Positions 47,656-56,301 of a stretch of 64,000 bases of DNA are shown one piece after another (position 1 is the stretch's first letter; the number at the start of each line of letters is the position of its first letter). The translations under genes and the position numbers were made by a program. Source of the stretch: Neorhizobium galegae (GTDB lineage: Bacteria; Pseudomonadota; Alphaproteobacteria; Rhizobiales; Rhizobiaceae); contig NZ_JAGIPH010000002.1 in NCBI RefSeq assembly GCF_017877135.1, forward strand, positions 1-64,000, in the 5' to 3' direction. The notes beneath the pieces are model-generated. The model did no database searches, had not been told where the DNA came from, and saw only the letters and a list, made by a program, of their open reading frames with translations.

Positions 47656-50331
47656 TCAGGCGGAGATCAGCACGCAGAAGGGCTGGCGGGCGAGCAGGTC
47701 GCCCAGGCGAAGTTCGGCGGCCGGCTGGATGACGGCGTCGGTCAGCAGATCCCGATAGCCATGGCCGGCAAGGCCGACATCCAGCTTCAAGACGCTTTCC
47801 GTCCAGAGCGTGGGGGAGGGCAGTTGCGTCCCCGTTTCGCCGAGAAGGGTGCGCAGCATCAGGCGCGGTGCAACGATGATGACCATCTTGTCCCCGTGGC
47901 GGCGCGCGAAGGCGACAAGATGGTCGGCGTTTGAGCCGGACACGTCGAGCGGCACATAGTCGCCTTCCAGAAACAGGTCCGGCCATTTGTTGCGCAGGGG
48001 CAGTATGGTGGCGATCAGTCGCTGCTTCAGCCGTCCGTCGAGCCACGCCTCCGGATCGGCCGGATCGCAGCTGCAGTCGAGCCCGGCCATCAGCGCGGTG
48101 AAGTCCGGCGCGCGGCGGTTGTCAGGGTCGACAAGGCTTAAGTCGGTTCCTTCGCTCCCCTGGTAGATATCGGGAATGCCGGGCGCTGCAAGCTTGATCA
48201 GGGTCTGGGTGATGCTGTTGAGGCCGCCTGCGGCAAACACCGGCTTCATGCGGGCCACAAAGTCACGCCGGAACTCTCCGCCGTCGGGGCCTAGCAGATG
48301 GCGGGCATAGTCGATGACGGCCTCCTCATAGGCGCTGTCCGGATCGTTCCAGCTCGTCTTCAGCTTGGCTTCGCGCAGGGACTTTTCGAGATAGGAAACG
48401 AACCGTTCCTCGAGCGCCTTTAGCCCATCCGCATCGTCGGGTGCCAGATCGTGTGGCCATACACCGATAAGGGCCTGATAGATCAGCCATTCCAGCTCCG
48501 GCTCCGGCGCGGCGCCGGCATCCAGCTGACGCAGGGCCTTGCCGTTCATCTGCCGCCAGTGATCGAAGGCTTCGCGCCAGAGATCGGGCGCTTCGGAGAG
48601 CGCATAGAGGCGGGCACGGGCGTCTTCGCCGCGCTTGGTATCATGGGTGGAGCTTGCCGACAGTCCGTGCGGCTGGTCTTCCAAACGGGACTGCATTTCG
48701 TCATGGAATTGCGCAAGGCCGGCCAGCGGCGGCAGAGGCTCGCCGCCCACTTCGTTCAGCGCAATCAGCGGGTTGATGCGGAAGAACAGCGTGTCCTCCA
48801 GCGATTTGGCCATCAGGGGCCCGGTCAGCTGCTGGAAGCGGGTGCGGAATTCTGCCGCGCGCGCATCGAATTCCTCGCTGACATCGCCGACCAGAATGCG
48901 GGCCAGGAAGCCGAGCGGCTGCGGCTGCGGCGGATTTTCGCCGGCGCGCACGTCTGAGAGAACATCGCTCAATCGCTGGCGGTCGGCTGGCTCCAGCCCA
49001 AGCGCGGTGCCGTAGGTGCGGTAGACCGGAAACGCGATCAGCAGCGCCCGCAGCGCCTCTCGCATGGCCTCGTCGTCAAACCGGCCGCTGTCTTCATGAC
49101 CGGCGGCGATGGCAAGTGCGATCGACAGGAGGGTGCTGACCTCGCCGGCAAAATTAACATCGACCATCAGCCCCTTGGCCTTGTGCATCTCGGCCTCCAG
49201 GTCGAGGGGGCGACCGAGAGTTTCGCTGTAATGGCTGTGGAAGGCGGCAAGGTTCTGCGGCTCGGCCAGAACATCCGACAGGCTGGCGATGAACTCATAG
49301 CCGGTTGTGCCGGATACCGGCCAGTCGGACGGCAGACGCTCGCCATGGGCGAGGATCTTTTCGACCACCAGGTAGCAGGCCGGCCCCACGGCCTCGCGCA
49401 GCCGCTGCAGATAGGCGCGCGGATCGGCAAGCCCGTCGACATGGTCGATGCGCAACCCGTCCACCTTGCCGGAGCGCACGAGGTCGAGGATCAGCCGGTG
49501 GCTTTCCAGAAAGACTTCCTCCGTCTCGACGCGCAGACCCGCAAGACCGGTGATTTCGAAGAAACGGCGGTAGCTCAGCTCGCTCGGTGCGTCGCGCCAG
49601 TTCATCAGGCGGTAAGGCTGCGCCTCGTGAAGAGCCGACAGCTTTTCCGGCCCAAGCGCGCGGTCCTTCAGCTTCTGGGCAAGCGTTGCGGCTTCGGGAT
49701 CGGCGCAGAGCCTGCGCATCGTTTCATGAAAGTCCTCTTCGCCGGCGGGCGTTGCCGAGGCGGCGGCAGCGCGGATTTTGTCGGCGAGTGCAAGGTCGAT
49801 GCCCTGAAGCGCCAGGTCATAGGTTGCAGGCGACAGCGGATAGTGGCTGTCGAAATAGGACAGCGTCAGGCAGGCGGCCTTGGTGTCGAGGCTGACGGTC
49901 AGATCGCCCTTGTCCGCGACAGTGTCGAAATCGTCGCCCAGCACCGGCAGCGTCAGCCGGTGCTGCCAGTTGACGTCGAAGAAATGGCTGAACGGGCTTT
50001 GCTTGCCCCATTCGATGATGTTGCGCCACCACCGGTTTTCCAGCGCCGCAGCCATATGGTTCGGCACGATGTCCAGGATAAGACCGAGGCCATGGTCTTT
50101 GAGTGCAGCGCTCAGCCGCTCGAAGCCTTCGCGGCCGCCGATTTCCTCGGCAATCTCGTTGGCATCTGCCACGTCATAACCATGCGTCGAGCCCTCTGCG
50201 GCCGTGAAAATCGGCGAGGCATAAAGATGGCTGATGCCCATCCGCTTGAGGTAGGGCACAAGCTCCACCGCGCGATCGAAGGTCATGCCGTTGCGGAACT
50301 GGATCCGGTAGGTCGAGGTGGGAATTGTCAA
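47656..50331 (-). CDS. treY: Maltooligosyl trehalose synthase TreY
   Basis: TreY turns the reducing end of a maltodextrin into a trehalosyl unit, which TreZ then releases as trehalose. The 891-residue GH13 protein has the TreY-type start STYRIQFRNGMTFDRAVELVPYLKRMG, the barrel motif LDIVPNHMA, nucleophile region GLRIDHVDGLADP and acid/base Glu in CYLVVEKIL. Family length is normal. treZ and glgX are not in the window. An exact EcfG-type promoter lies upstream, in keeping with trehalose as a stress protectant. Confidence 0.95.
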   Translation of the reverse strand: MTIPTSTYRIQFRNGMTFDRAVELVPYLKRMGISHLYASPIFTAAEGSTHGYDVADANEIAEEIGGREGFERLSAALKDHGLGLILDIVPNHMAAALENRWWRNIIEWGKQSPFSHFFDVNWQHRLTLPVLGDDFDTVADKGDLTVSLDTKAACLTLSYFDSHYPLSPATYDLALQGIDLALADKIRAAAASATPAGEEDFHETMRRLCADPEAATLAQKLKDRALGPEKLSALHEAQPYRLMNWRDAPSELSYRRFFEITGLAGLRVETEEVFLESHRLILDLVRSGKVDGLRIDHVDGLADPRAYLQRLREAVGPACYLVVEKILAHGERLPSDWPVSGTTGYEFIASLSDVLAEPQNLAAFHSHYSETLGRPLDLEAEMHKAKGLMVDVNFAGEVSTLLSIALAIAAGHEDSGRFDDEAMREALRALLIAFPVYRTYGTALGLEPADRQRLSDVLSDVRAGENPPQPQPLGFLARILVGDVSEEFDARAAEFRTRFQQLTGPLMAKSLEDTLFFRINPLIALNEVGGEPLPPLAGLAQFHDEMQSRLEDQPHGLSASSTHDTKRGEDARARLYALSEAPDLWREAFDHWRQMNGKALRQLDAGAAPEPELEWLIYQALIGVWPHDLAPDDADGLKALEERFVSYLEKSLREAKLKTSWNDPDSAYEEAVIDYARHLLGPDGGEFRRDFVARMKPVFAAGGLNSITQTLIKLAAPGIPDIYQGSEGTDLSLVDPDNRRAPDFTALMAGLDCSCDPADPEAWLDGRLKQRLIATILPLRNKWPDLFLEGDYVPLDVSGSNADHLVAFARRHGDKMVIIVAPRLMLRTLLGETGTQLPSPTLWTESVLKLDVGLAGHGYRDLLTDAVIQPAAELRLGDLLARQPFCVLISA

Positions 50332-50399
50332 GCGATATGCGCCTCCGACGCGTGTTCATGGTCGAGGTCATCAATCCATGGTGAGGTCAAGCCCCCTCT

Positions 50400-50424
50400 A
50401 ACGTCGGGGCGGCACGCCGGTTCC
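50400..50424 (-). promoter_or_regulatory. EcfG/RpoE2-type promoter for treY
   Basis: Minus strand GGAAC (50424-50420), 16 bases, CGTT (50403-50400): exact match, 68 bp before the treY ATG. Confidence 0.7.
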
Positions 50425-50462
50425 GCCCTTTCGGTTACGTCTCGTAAAAACGCAAGCATTGG

Positions 50463-50503
50463 CTGAAAACAACAGCACCTGCGCTAAGGCGGCGCAGGTG
50501 CTG
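50463..50503 (-). terminator. Rho-independent terminator after the 89-residue gene
   Basis: CAGCACCTGCGC (50473-50484) pairs perfectly with GCGCAGGTGCTG (50492-50503). On the minus strand TTGTTTTC follows. Confidence 0.85.
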
Positions 50504-50533
50504 GAGAGGTCATGGCGTGTTGACCGTCAGCAA

Positions 50534-50803
50534 TCAGCGTTCCGGATTGTCGGCATTTGCCATCGGGCTTGGGCGGCCATCCAGCTGGTCTTCACCCATG
50601 CGTTCGTCCTGGTCTTCGAGGTCGCTCTTGACGAGATACACATCGCCGCCGAGGCGCGATGCCTCCTGCTGGGCTTTCAGGTTGGTCTTGTCGACCTGCC
50701 CCTGCAAGGCGTCTTCCGCCCGTTCCCGGTCATCCTGGGAAAACCGGCGCGAGCCTTCGTCCTTCATCTTGTCGCGGGCGTCCTGGTTGTCTTGTGCAGT
50801 CAT
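50534..50803 (-). CDS. Hypothetical hydrophilic 89-residue protein
   Basis: It is a very charged, Asp/Glu/Gln/Arg-rich protein without hydrophobic segments (MTAQDNQDARDKMKDEGSRR at the start), probably disordered or helical. Similar small hydrophilic proteins accumulate under desiccation or salt stress in rhizobia. It has GAAAGGACGAAAG ahead of the ATG, a terminator behind, and an EcfG-like promoter, which supports a real stress gene. Confidence 0.7.
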   Translation of the reverse strand: MTAQDNQDARDKMKDEGSRRFSQDDRERAEDALQGQVDKTNLKAQQEASRLGGDVYLVKSDLEDQDERMGEDQLDGRPSPMANADNPER

Positions 50804-50852
50804 GATCTTTCGTCCTTTCGAGGCACGGCCGAAAATCGCCGGTTGCGAGAGA

Positions 50853-50878
50853 AACCCGTCGAGAGGCCTTGCGGTTCC
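50853..50878 (-). promoter_or_regulatory. EcfG/RpoE2-like promoter for the 89-residue gene
   Basis: Minus strand GGAAC (50878-50874), 17 bases, GGTT (50856-50853), 50 bp before the ATG and back-to-back with the DUF3008 promoter at 50900. Confidence 0.5.
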
Positions 50879-50899
50879 CTATGCCGCGGGCGGCGCAAT

Positions 50900-50924
50900 G
50901 GAACCACGATTGCCGCGGGAAGTT
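50900..50924 (+). promoter_or_regulatory. EcfG/RpoE2-like promoter for the DUF3008 gene
   Basis: GGAAC (50900-50904), 16 bases, AGTT (50921-50924), 36 bp before the ATG. Confidence 0.55.
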
Positions 50925-50960
50925 TTGAGGGCAAGAGCGGGCAGGCATAAGGAGAAGACA

Positions 50961-51149
50961 ATGCCGGCAAAATCCAAGGCACAGCAGAAGGCAGCAGGGG
51001 CAGCGCTTGCCGCCAAACGCGGCGATATCAAGAAGAGCGCGCTTCAGGGCGCCTCGAAGAACATGGAAAAATCCATGTCGGAAAAGGAGTTGCACGACAT
51101 GGCCGCCACCAAACGCACCGGCAAGCCGCAGCATGCGGGGAAATCATGA
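50961..51149 (+). CDS. DUF3008 family small basic protein
   Basis: The 62-residue Lys/Ala-rich protein opens MPAKSKAQQKAAGAALAAKR and contains SMSEKELHDMAATKRTGKP, the DUF3008 pattern. AAGGAG sits before the ATG. The function is unknown; in rhizobia the family is linked to stress and desiccation expression. Its stop overlaps the next start by ATGA. Confidence 0.88.
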   Translation: MPAKSKAQQKAAGAALAAKRGDIKKSALQGASKNMEKSMSEKELHDMAATKRTGKPQHAGKS

Positions 51150-51409
51150 CGGTGGCGATGAACGTGCCGGCAACGCAAGAGGAACGGTCTGCCCTGTCAC
51201 GGGCGCTGGAGGCGCTGCCGCTCCGGATCGGGCTTTACGTGCCCGATGACCTGCTGGAGGACTGGTTCGCGCCGGGGACGGGAATGGATCCGGTGAGCGC
51301 CGAAGCGCTCGATGAAGCCGCCGCCTTTGCAAGGCGCCATGACTGCGAGTTCAAGCATTATCCCGAGCGCAAGGAAGCGGTGATGTGGAAATGGGTGCCG
51401 GCGCTTTGA
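51146..51409 (+). CDS. Hypothetical 87-residue protein coupled to DUF3008
   Basis: The start overlaps the DUF3008 stop (51146-51149), so it is translated by coupling and belongs to the same stress transcript. The protein is acidic-neutral with PLRIGLYVPDDLLEDWFAPG and an aromatic end KEAVMWKWVPAL. There is no signal or membrane segment, and I do not recognise the family. Confidence 0.7.
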   Translation: MTVAMNVPATQEERSALSRALEALPLRIGLYVPDDLLEDWFAPGTGMDPVSAEALDEAAAFARRHDCEFKHYPERKEAVMWKWVPAL

Positions 51410-51586
51410 GCCGGCACGCCCTTGAGTAATAACCGAGCGTGGCTGCAGCAGCATCATCTTGAACGGCACGCGGCAATCCCCATATCTGAGCGGACCCGGT
51501 GGTCCGGGCCCCTCTGGTGAAAGGGATCGACGCTTTCACGATGTCGGACCTCATAACGACATTCCCGTCGATTGAGAGAGCCAGAC

Positions 51587-51898
51587 ATGATTTCCGATAT
51601 TTTCGCGTGGTTCATGACCATGTTCGTCATTACCCCGGTGCAGGCCGAGCTGCAGTCGCATCTGCAGCAGATGAACGCCTCGACGCAGACTGTGCGTCAG
51701 GCCCAGCAGTGCCTTGCAACGCAGGGCCCGCGCCTCATCGAACGCGCCGGCCAGGAGCCGGTCTGGGCAGTGACGACGGCGCTCGGCGTCACATTCGGCT
51801 GGACGACGCCGTCGTCCTTCCTCGACCGGAACGATCCGAACTGCGCGGTTCTGGCCGATCTTCTGGAGAACAGGGAGCCGGAAGAGACCGGCGCCTGA
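51587..51898 (+). CDS. Hypothetical 103-residue protein with hydrophobic N-terminus
   Basis: MISDIFAWFMTMFVITPVQA is a likely signal peptide or anchor. The rest is mixed helix with a conserved-looking TTALGVTFGWTTPSSFLDRN and two Cys residues. GAGAG lies nine bases before the ATG. No family is recognised and no EcfG box is seen upstream. A 9-bp hairpin follows the stop (51912-51932). Confidence 0.55.
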   Translation: MISDIFAWFMTMFVITPVQAELQSHLQQMNASTQTVRQAQQCLATQGPRLIERAGQEPVWAVTTALGVTFGWTTPSSFLDRNDPNCAVLADLLENREPEETGA

Positions 51899-51938
51899 CC
51901 TGAACCGGTGTTGGAGCGGCAGAGCCGCTCCAGCCTTC

Positions 51939-52469
51939 TCAGGCATAGCTGTCGCGCAGCGCCTCGAAGCGGGTAAGCTGTTCGCCGATCAGTTCACGGG
52001 CGGCATCCCGCCTGACGAAGACCTTGAACATGGCGGCCCCCTTCCGGTTCATGAACCAGACCGAGCAGGAACGGCGGCCATGGAAGGCGCGGTCGACAAA
52101 GGTGATGCCGGCGCAGTTCTCCTTGCGGATATGGCCGCCGATCGGGCTGTCGCCATGGATGTTGAACCAGCCATGGCCCTCGCTGCCGGCCGGCAGAGAT
52201 CCTTCGGCCTCCAGGACGATATCGTCGGTGTGGACGATGAAGAGAACCTCGCCCCAGCCGGTCATCGCTGCCCAGATCGCTTCAAACGCTGTTTCCGGCG
52301 CCTGGGTCGCGGCGCCCGCTGGCAGGAGCGCCAGAATTTCGGCGGGCGTTACTGCAGCCGTTGCGGCAATCGCCTCCACCACGCCATCCGGCTTCTCGCC
52401 AAGGGCTGCCATGGCGCGCGCCCGGCGTGCCTCAGCCTCGTCGAGGGATGGGGAGAGCGCCGCGCTCAT
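51939..52469 (-). CDS. hutX: Heme utilization cytosolic carrier protein HutX
   Basis: The 176-residue HutX/ChuX-family protein is a cytoplasmic heme carrier or storage protein. Recognisable segments are VVEAIAATAAVTPAEILALLP (N-terminal helix region), GWGEVLFIVHTDDIVLEAEG and FNIHGDSPIGGHIRKENCAGI. It shares an ATGA overlap with the IsdG-like monooxygenase gene upstream and is divergent from hmuTUV. Confidence 0.9.
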   Translation of the reverse strand: MSAALSPSLDEAEARRARAMAALGEKPDGVVEAIAATAAVTPAEILALLPAGAATQAPETAFEAIWAAMTGWGEVLFIVHTDDIVLEAEGSLPAGSEGHGWFNIHGDSPIGGHIRKENCAGITFVDRAFHGRRSCSVWFMNRKGAAMFKVFVRRDAARELIGEQLTRFEALRDSYA

Positions 52470-52810
52470 GCGGCCTCCGCAGCGTTTCCGTCGCGACCTT
52501 CGTGGATGATCACGTCAAAGCCTTCGAAATGCGGGCCCGACAGATATTCCACCTTGCCGCGATTTTCACCGGCGCGGGCATGGGCGGCGCGGAACTGCTC
52601 CGACTTGGTCCATGCGGTGAAATGCTCCTGGCTTTCCCAGACCGTGTGCGACGCATAGAGCGTGTGATCTTCGTGCGTGCGCCCCTTCAGCATGTGGAAT
52701 TCCATATAGCCCGGCACAGTCGACAGATGACGCTGGCGGCTGCGCCACATCTCTTCGAATGCCTCCTCGAAACCCGGCACGACGCGGAAACGGTTCATGG
52801 CGATGTACAT
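52466..52810 (-). CDS. IsdG/HmoA-like heme-degrading monooxygenase
   Basis: The 114-residue antibiotic-biosynthesis-monooxygenase-fold protein has N6, W67 and H77, which line up with the catalytic Asn-Trp-His triad of IsdG. It would open the heme ring to free iron. It is the first gene of the minus-strand heme pair; its stop overlaps the hutX start. AAGGAT precedes the ATG. Confidence 0.87.
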   Translation of the reverse strand: MYIAMNRFRVVPGFEEAFEEMWRSRQRHLSTVPGYMEFHMLKGRTHEDHTLYASHTVWESQEHFTAWTKSEQFRAAHARAGENRGKVEYLSGPHFEGFDVIIHEGRDGNAAEAA

Positions 52811-52953
52811 GGCAGATCCTTTAAACTAGTGCGAATGGCTCAAGATATCTGTTGCCCCGTCGGTTGAAAAGCCCTAATTCTTGTCGACAACACTCATGTT
52901 ATGTGGGGGCGGGTCGGTTGGGGCGCCTCCGAATTGTGCTGGATGATAGGACG

Positions 52954-53835
52954 ATGCAGGCTTTTCTCAAAACAGGTTTTCTGGCGCTTCTTTTGGCAGC
53001 ACCGCTCCCGGGCGCGGCGGCGTTTGCCTCGGACGGACAAAATCCGAAGGCGCAGCGCATCGTCTCCATCGGCGGCACGGTCACCGAAATCCTCTACGCA
53101 CTCGGCGCCGAGGACCGCATTGTCGCGGTGGATTCGACCAGCAGCTATCCGCCGGGCACCAGGGGCAAGGCCGATGTCGGCTATATGCGCGCGCTCTCGG
53201 CCGAAGGCATTCTGGGCAAGACGCCGGATCTCATCCTCACCGAAGACGGGGCCGGTCCGCCCGATGCTCTGTCAATCCTGAAGGCCAGCGAAATCCCGGT
53301 CGTCACCATCGACACGCCGCCGGAAGGATCTGCCATCGCCAAGAAGATCCGCGATGTCGGCCACGCAGTCGGGCTGGATGACAAGGCGGCCGTGCTGGCC
53401 GACAAGACCGATCGGGATCTGAAGGCGCTGTCCGAAACGGTGGCAAAGCTGCCCGAAAAGCGAAAGCGCGTGCTGTTCGTTCTGTCGCTTGCCGGTGGTC
53501 GCATCATGGCCGGCGGCAAGGAGACGGAGGCAGCCGCCATCATCGAAATGGCCGGCGGCATAAACGCGGCAGACGGCATTTCCGGCTACAAGCCGCTGAC
53601 CGACGAGGCGGTGATCGGCGCCCGTCCCGATGTCATCCTCGTCATGCAATCGGGCAACCACGGCGTAAAGCCGGACGAGGTGTTTGCGCTGCCCGCCTTC
53701 CAGTCGACGCCGGCGGCCGCAACCCGATCGCTGATCCAGATGGATGGCCTGCTGCTCCTAGGCTTTGGTCCGCGCACACCGGAAGCGGGACGCGCCCTTG
53801 CCGCCCATCTTTACCCGGAAGCGTTTCCGGGATGA
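52954..53835 (+). CDS. hmuT: Heme ABC transporter periplasmic binding protein HmuT
   Basis: The 293-residue protein has a signal peptide (AFLKTGFLALLLAAPLPGAAAFA) and a class III binding-protein fold with RIVSIGGTVTEILYALGAEDRIVAVDSTSSYP. It binds heme in the periplasm and hands it to HmuU. ATG 52954 gives a proper signal peptide. Its stop overlaps the hmuU start (53832-53835). Confidence 0.93.
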   Translation: MQAFLKTGFLALLLAAPLPGAAAFASDGQNPKAQRIVSIGGTVTEILYALGAEDRIVAVDSTSSYPPGTRGKADVGYMRALSAEGILGKTPDLILTEDGAGPPDALSILKASEIPVVTIDTPPEGSAIAKKIRDVGHAVGLDDKAAVLADKTDRDLKALSETVAKLPEKRKRVLFVLSLAGGRIMAGGKETEAAAIIEMAGGINAADGISGYKPLTDEAVIGARPDVILVMQSGNHGVKPDEVFALPAFQSTPAAATRSLIQMDGLLLLGFGPRTPEAGRALAAHLYPEAFPG

Positions 53836-54920
53836 AAAGCCTGACGCTTCCCTTCCATCTGGGCGAGGATAACGGCGACCGCTCGCGGCTTGGCATGGCC
53901 ATGCTCGTCGTTCTGACGCTGCTTCTGGTTATCGCCTGCCTGATATCGCTCGGCAGCGGCCCGACCGGCGCCGATCTTGGCCATCTCTGGCTTTATCTTA
54001 CCGGCAGAAGCGCAGAGCTTGCGGTGCAGGAGCGGGTGGTGCTGGAGGCGGTGCGCCTGCCGCGCACGGCGCTTGGCGTCCTCGTCGGTGCCGGTCTTGG
54101 CGTTTCCGGCGCCATGATGCAGGGCCTGTTTCGCAATCCGCTCGCCGATCCCGGCATTGTCGGCGTCACCTCGGGTGCTGCCCTCTTTGCGGTTGCCGGC
54201 ATCGTGCTCGGCGCGTCGGTCCTTGCGCCCGTCTCGATGCTGCTCGGCAGCCATTTCCTGCCGCTGATGGCCTTTCTCGGCGGGCTCTTGAACACCTGGG
54301 TTCTCTACCTCATCGCCACCCGCGATGGCGAGACCAGCACGTCGAAGCTCATTCTCTCCGGCATCGCGGTTGGGGCACTCAGCCTTGCCGCCATGGGGCT
54401 CTTGATCTTCATGGCCGACGACCGTCAGTTGCGCGACATCACCTTCTGGAACCTCGGTTCGCTCGGCGGCGCCACCTTTACCCGCGTCCTTTCCATCCTG
54501 CCCTTCGTCGCGGTCGTCACCGGCATCATTCCCTTCGTCGCGCGCGGGCTCGATGCGCTGATCCTTGGCGATGCGGCCGCCTTTCACATGGGCATTCCGG
54601 TGCAGCGGCTGAAGCGGCTGGTGATCCTGGCCGTTGCTGCCGCCTGTGGTGCAACGGTTGCCGTTGCCGGCTCCATCGGCTTTGTCGGCATCGTCGTGCC
54701 GCATCTGTTGCGGCTGGTGATTGGCCCGTCGCACCGGTTCCTGCTGCCGGGCTCGGCCCTTGGAGGGGCGGCGCTGCTTCTCATCGCCGATAGCGTCGCA
54801 CGCACCATCGTCTCGCCCGCCGAACTGCCGATCGGTATCATCACCGCTTTGTTCGGTGCGCCGGTTTTCCTGATGTTGCTGCTGGGCCGCAAGGGCGGCG
54901 CCGGCATGGGAGGTTTGTGA
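53832..54920 (+). CDS. hmuU: Heme ABC transporter permease HmuU
   Basis: The 362-residue FecCD-family permease has about ten membrane helices and the typical segments RLPRTALGVLVGAGLGVSGA, QGLFRNPLADPGIVGVTSGA and IGFVGIVVPHLLRL. It forms the inner-membrane channel. It overlaps both hmuT and hmuV by four bases. Confidence 0.95.
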   Translation: MKSLTLPFHLGEDNGDRSRLGMAMLVVLTLLLVIACLISLGSGPTGADLGHLWLYLTGRSAELAVQERVVLEAVRLPRTALGVLVGAGLGVSGAMMQGLFRNPLADPGIVGVTSGAALFAVAGIVLGASVLAPVSMLLGSHFLPLMAFLGGLLNTWVLYLIATRDGETSTSKLILSGIAVGALSLAAMGLLIFMADDRQLRDITFWNLGSLGGATFTRVLSILPFVAVVTGIIPFVARGLDALILGDAAAFHMGIPVQRLKRLVILAVAAACGATVAVAGSIGFVGIVVPHLLRLVIGPSHRFLLPGSALGGAALLLIADSVARTIVSPAELPIGIITALFGAPVFLMLLLGRKGGAGMGGL

Positions 54921-55711
54921 TGATCCGTGCTCACGCGCTCACCGTCGAACGTGCCGGCCGTCGCCTGATTGACGCCGTGTCGCTCACCCTTCGCCCTGGC
55001 GAAGTGACGGTGGTGATCGGCCCGAACGGCGCCGGCAAGTCGACCCTGATGAAGGCGCTCTCCGGCGAGATCGCGGTGTCCGACGGGCATGTCCGTTACG
55101 ATAGCATCGATGTGTCGCTGCTCGACCCGAGAAAGCTTGCGGCCTGCCGGGCCGTGCTGCCGCAGGCAAGCGAACTGGCCTTCCCGTTTTCCGCGCTTGA
55201 AATTGTGCGCATGGGGGCGGTCGCAAGAGGGGCGCTTGATCCGGCAGCCGAAGCGCGGCGGGCACTTGCCCGTGTTGGGCTTGCCGGTTTCGAGGGGCGG
55301 CCTTATCCGTCGCTTTCGGGCGGCGAGCAGCAACGGGTGCAGTTCGCCCGCGCGCTGGCGCAGGTGCCTCACCCGGTCGAAGGCGGCCGGCCGCGGGCGC
55401 TCTTCCTTGATGAGCCGACCGCAAGCCTTGATCTCGGCCACCAGATCTCCGTCCTGGAAATTGCCGCCCGCTTTGCCCGCGAGGGTGGAGCGGTGCTTGC
55501 CATCCTGCACGATCTCAACCTCGCCGCCGAATTTGCCGACCAGGTCGTGGTGCTCTCAAAGGGCAGGGTAGTTGCGGAAGGACCGGCGGCGCAGACATTG
55601 AGCGATACGGTCGTTGCCGATGTCTATGGCATTGCCGGTGCCGTCGGGCGCATGCCGGCCGCCCATATCCCCTTCGTGCTGCCGCAATCGCGCCACCGCG
55701 CAGCGCTGTAG
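54917..55711 (+). CDS. hmuV: Heme ABC transporter ATP-binding protein HmuV
   Basis: The 264-residue FecE-type ATPase has Walker A GPNGAGKST, signature LSGGEQQRVQFAR, Walker B LFLDEPTASLD and switch His in LHDLNLAAE. It powers heme import. It is last in hmuTUV; no hmuS or hmuR (outer-membrane receptor) gene is in the window. Confidence 0.95.
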   Translation: MMIRAHALTVERAGRRLIDAVSLTLRPGEVTVVIGPNGAGKSTLMKALSGEIAVSDGHVRYDSIDVSLLDPRKLAACRAVLPQASELAFPFSALEIVRMGAVARGALDPAAEARRALARVGLAGFEGRPYPSLSGGEQQRVQFARALAQVPHPVEGGRPRALFLDEPTASLDLGHQISVLEIAARFAREGGAVLAILHDLNLAAEFADQVVVLSKGRVVAEGPAAQTLSDTVVADVYGIAGAVGRMPAAHIPFVLPQSRHRAAL

Positions 55712-55714
55712 AGA

Positions 55715-56074
55715 TCAGGCCGCATCCGGCCTCGTCAGGATGAAGATCGATGAGCCGACCATCACCGCTGCCACCAGCAGCGCCCGCCAGAGCGGTGGCG
55801 CGGTGCCGAAGAAGAAGATGGCGTAGCTGACGCTCATCAGCGAGACGGCGGCAATCTTGGCCTTGCGCGCAATCGCGCCGCTCCTGCGCCAGTCGCGCAG
55901 CGGCTTTCCAAACCGCGGATGATTGAGGAGCCAGGCTTCCAGCCGCGGCGAGGAGCGCGTGAAGCAGGCAACGGCCAGCAGTAGAAACGGCGTGGTCGGC
56001 ATCACCGGCAAGAACGCACCGATCACGCCCAGTGCCACGAACAGCCAGCCAAGGCCCATAAACAACCAACGCAT
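55715..56074 (-). CDS. DUF454 family inner membrane protein YbaN
   Basis: The 119-residue protein has three to four hydrophobic helices and the DUF454 signature GWLFVALGVIGAFLPVMPTTPFLLLA. Function unknown. The gene is convergent with hmuV (three bases between stops), and this family is often found beside iron/heme loci in alphaproteobacteria. Confidence 0.9.
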   Translation of the reverse strand: MRWLFMGLGWLFVALGVIGAFLPVMPTTPFLLLAVACFTRSSPRLEAWLLNHPRFGKPLRDWRRSGAIARKAKIAAVSLMSVSYAIFFFGTAPPLWRALLVAAVMVGSSIFILTRPDAA

Positions 56075-56301
56075 GGTGGATAAATCCCAAAACCTGAGGT
56101 CCGCACCCTAGCGGAAACTGCAGGCTTGCGAAACCGTCCGCACGCTCTGCAGTTCCTGTCACCGGTCGCCGATCAGGGCGCTGTCACGAATATGTGGCCC
56201 TGCTGCCCGTTCGAATGATGACGAACCGGCTCAGTGGAACTGCCGGCTGGTAATCCTGTTTCGGACCGTTATATTGCCGCGCAACATCAACGGAGTTGCA
56301 A

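Noticed and set aside
52880..52889. TTGTCGACAA palindrome in the hmuT/hmoA divergent region as an iron-regulator site
   Set aside because: It matches neither the Irr box nor the RirA IRO box I know, and a 10-bp palindrome is expected by chance.
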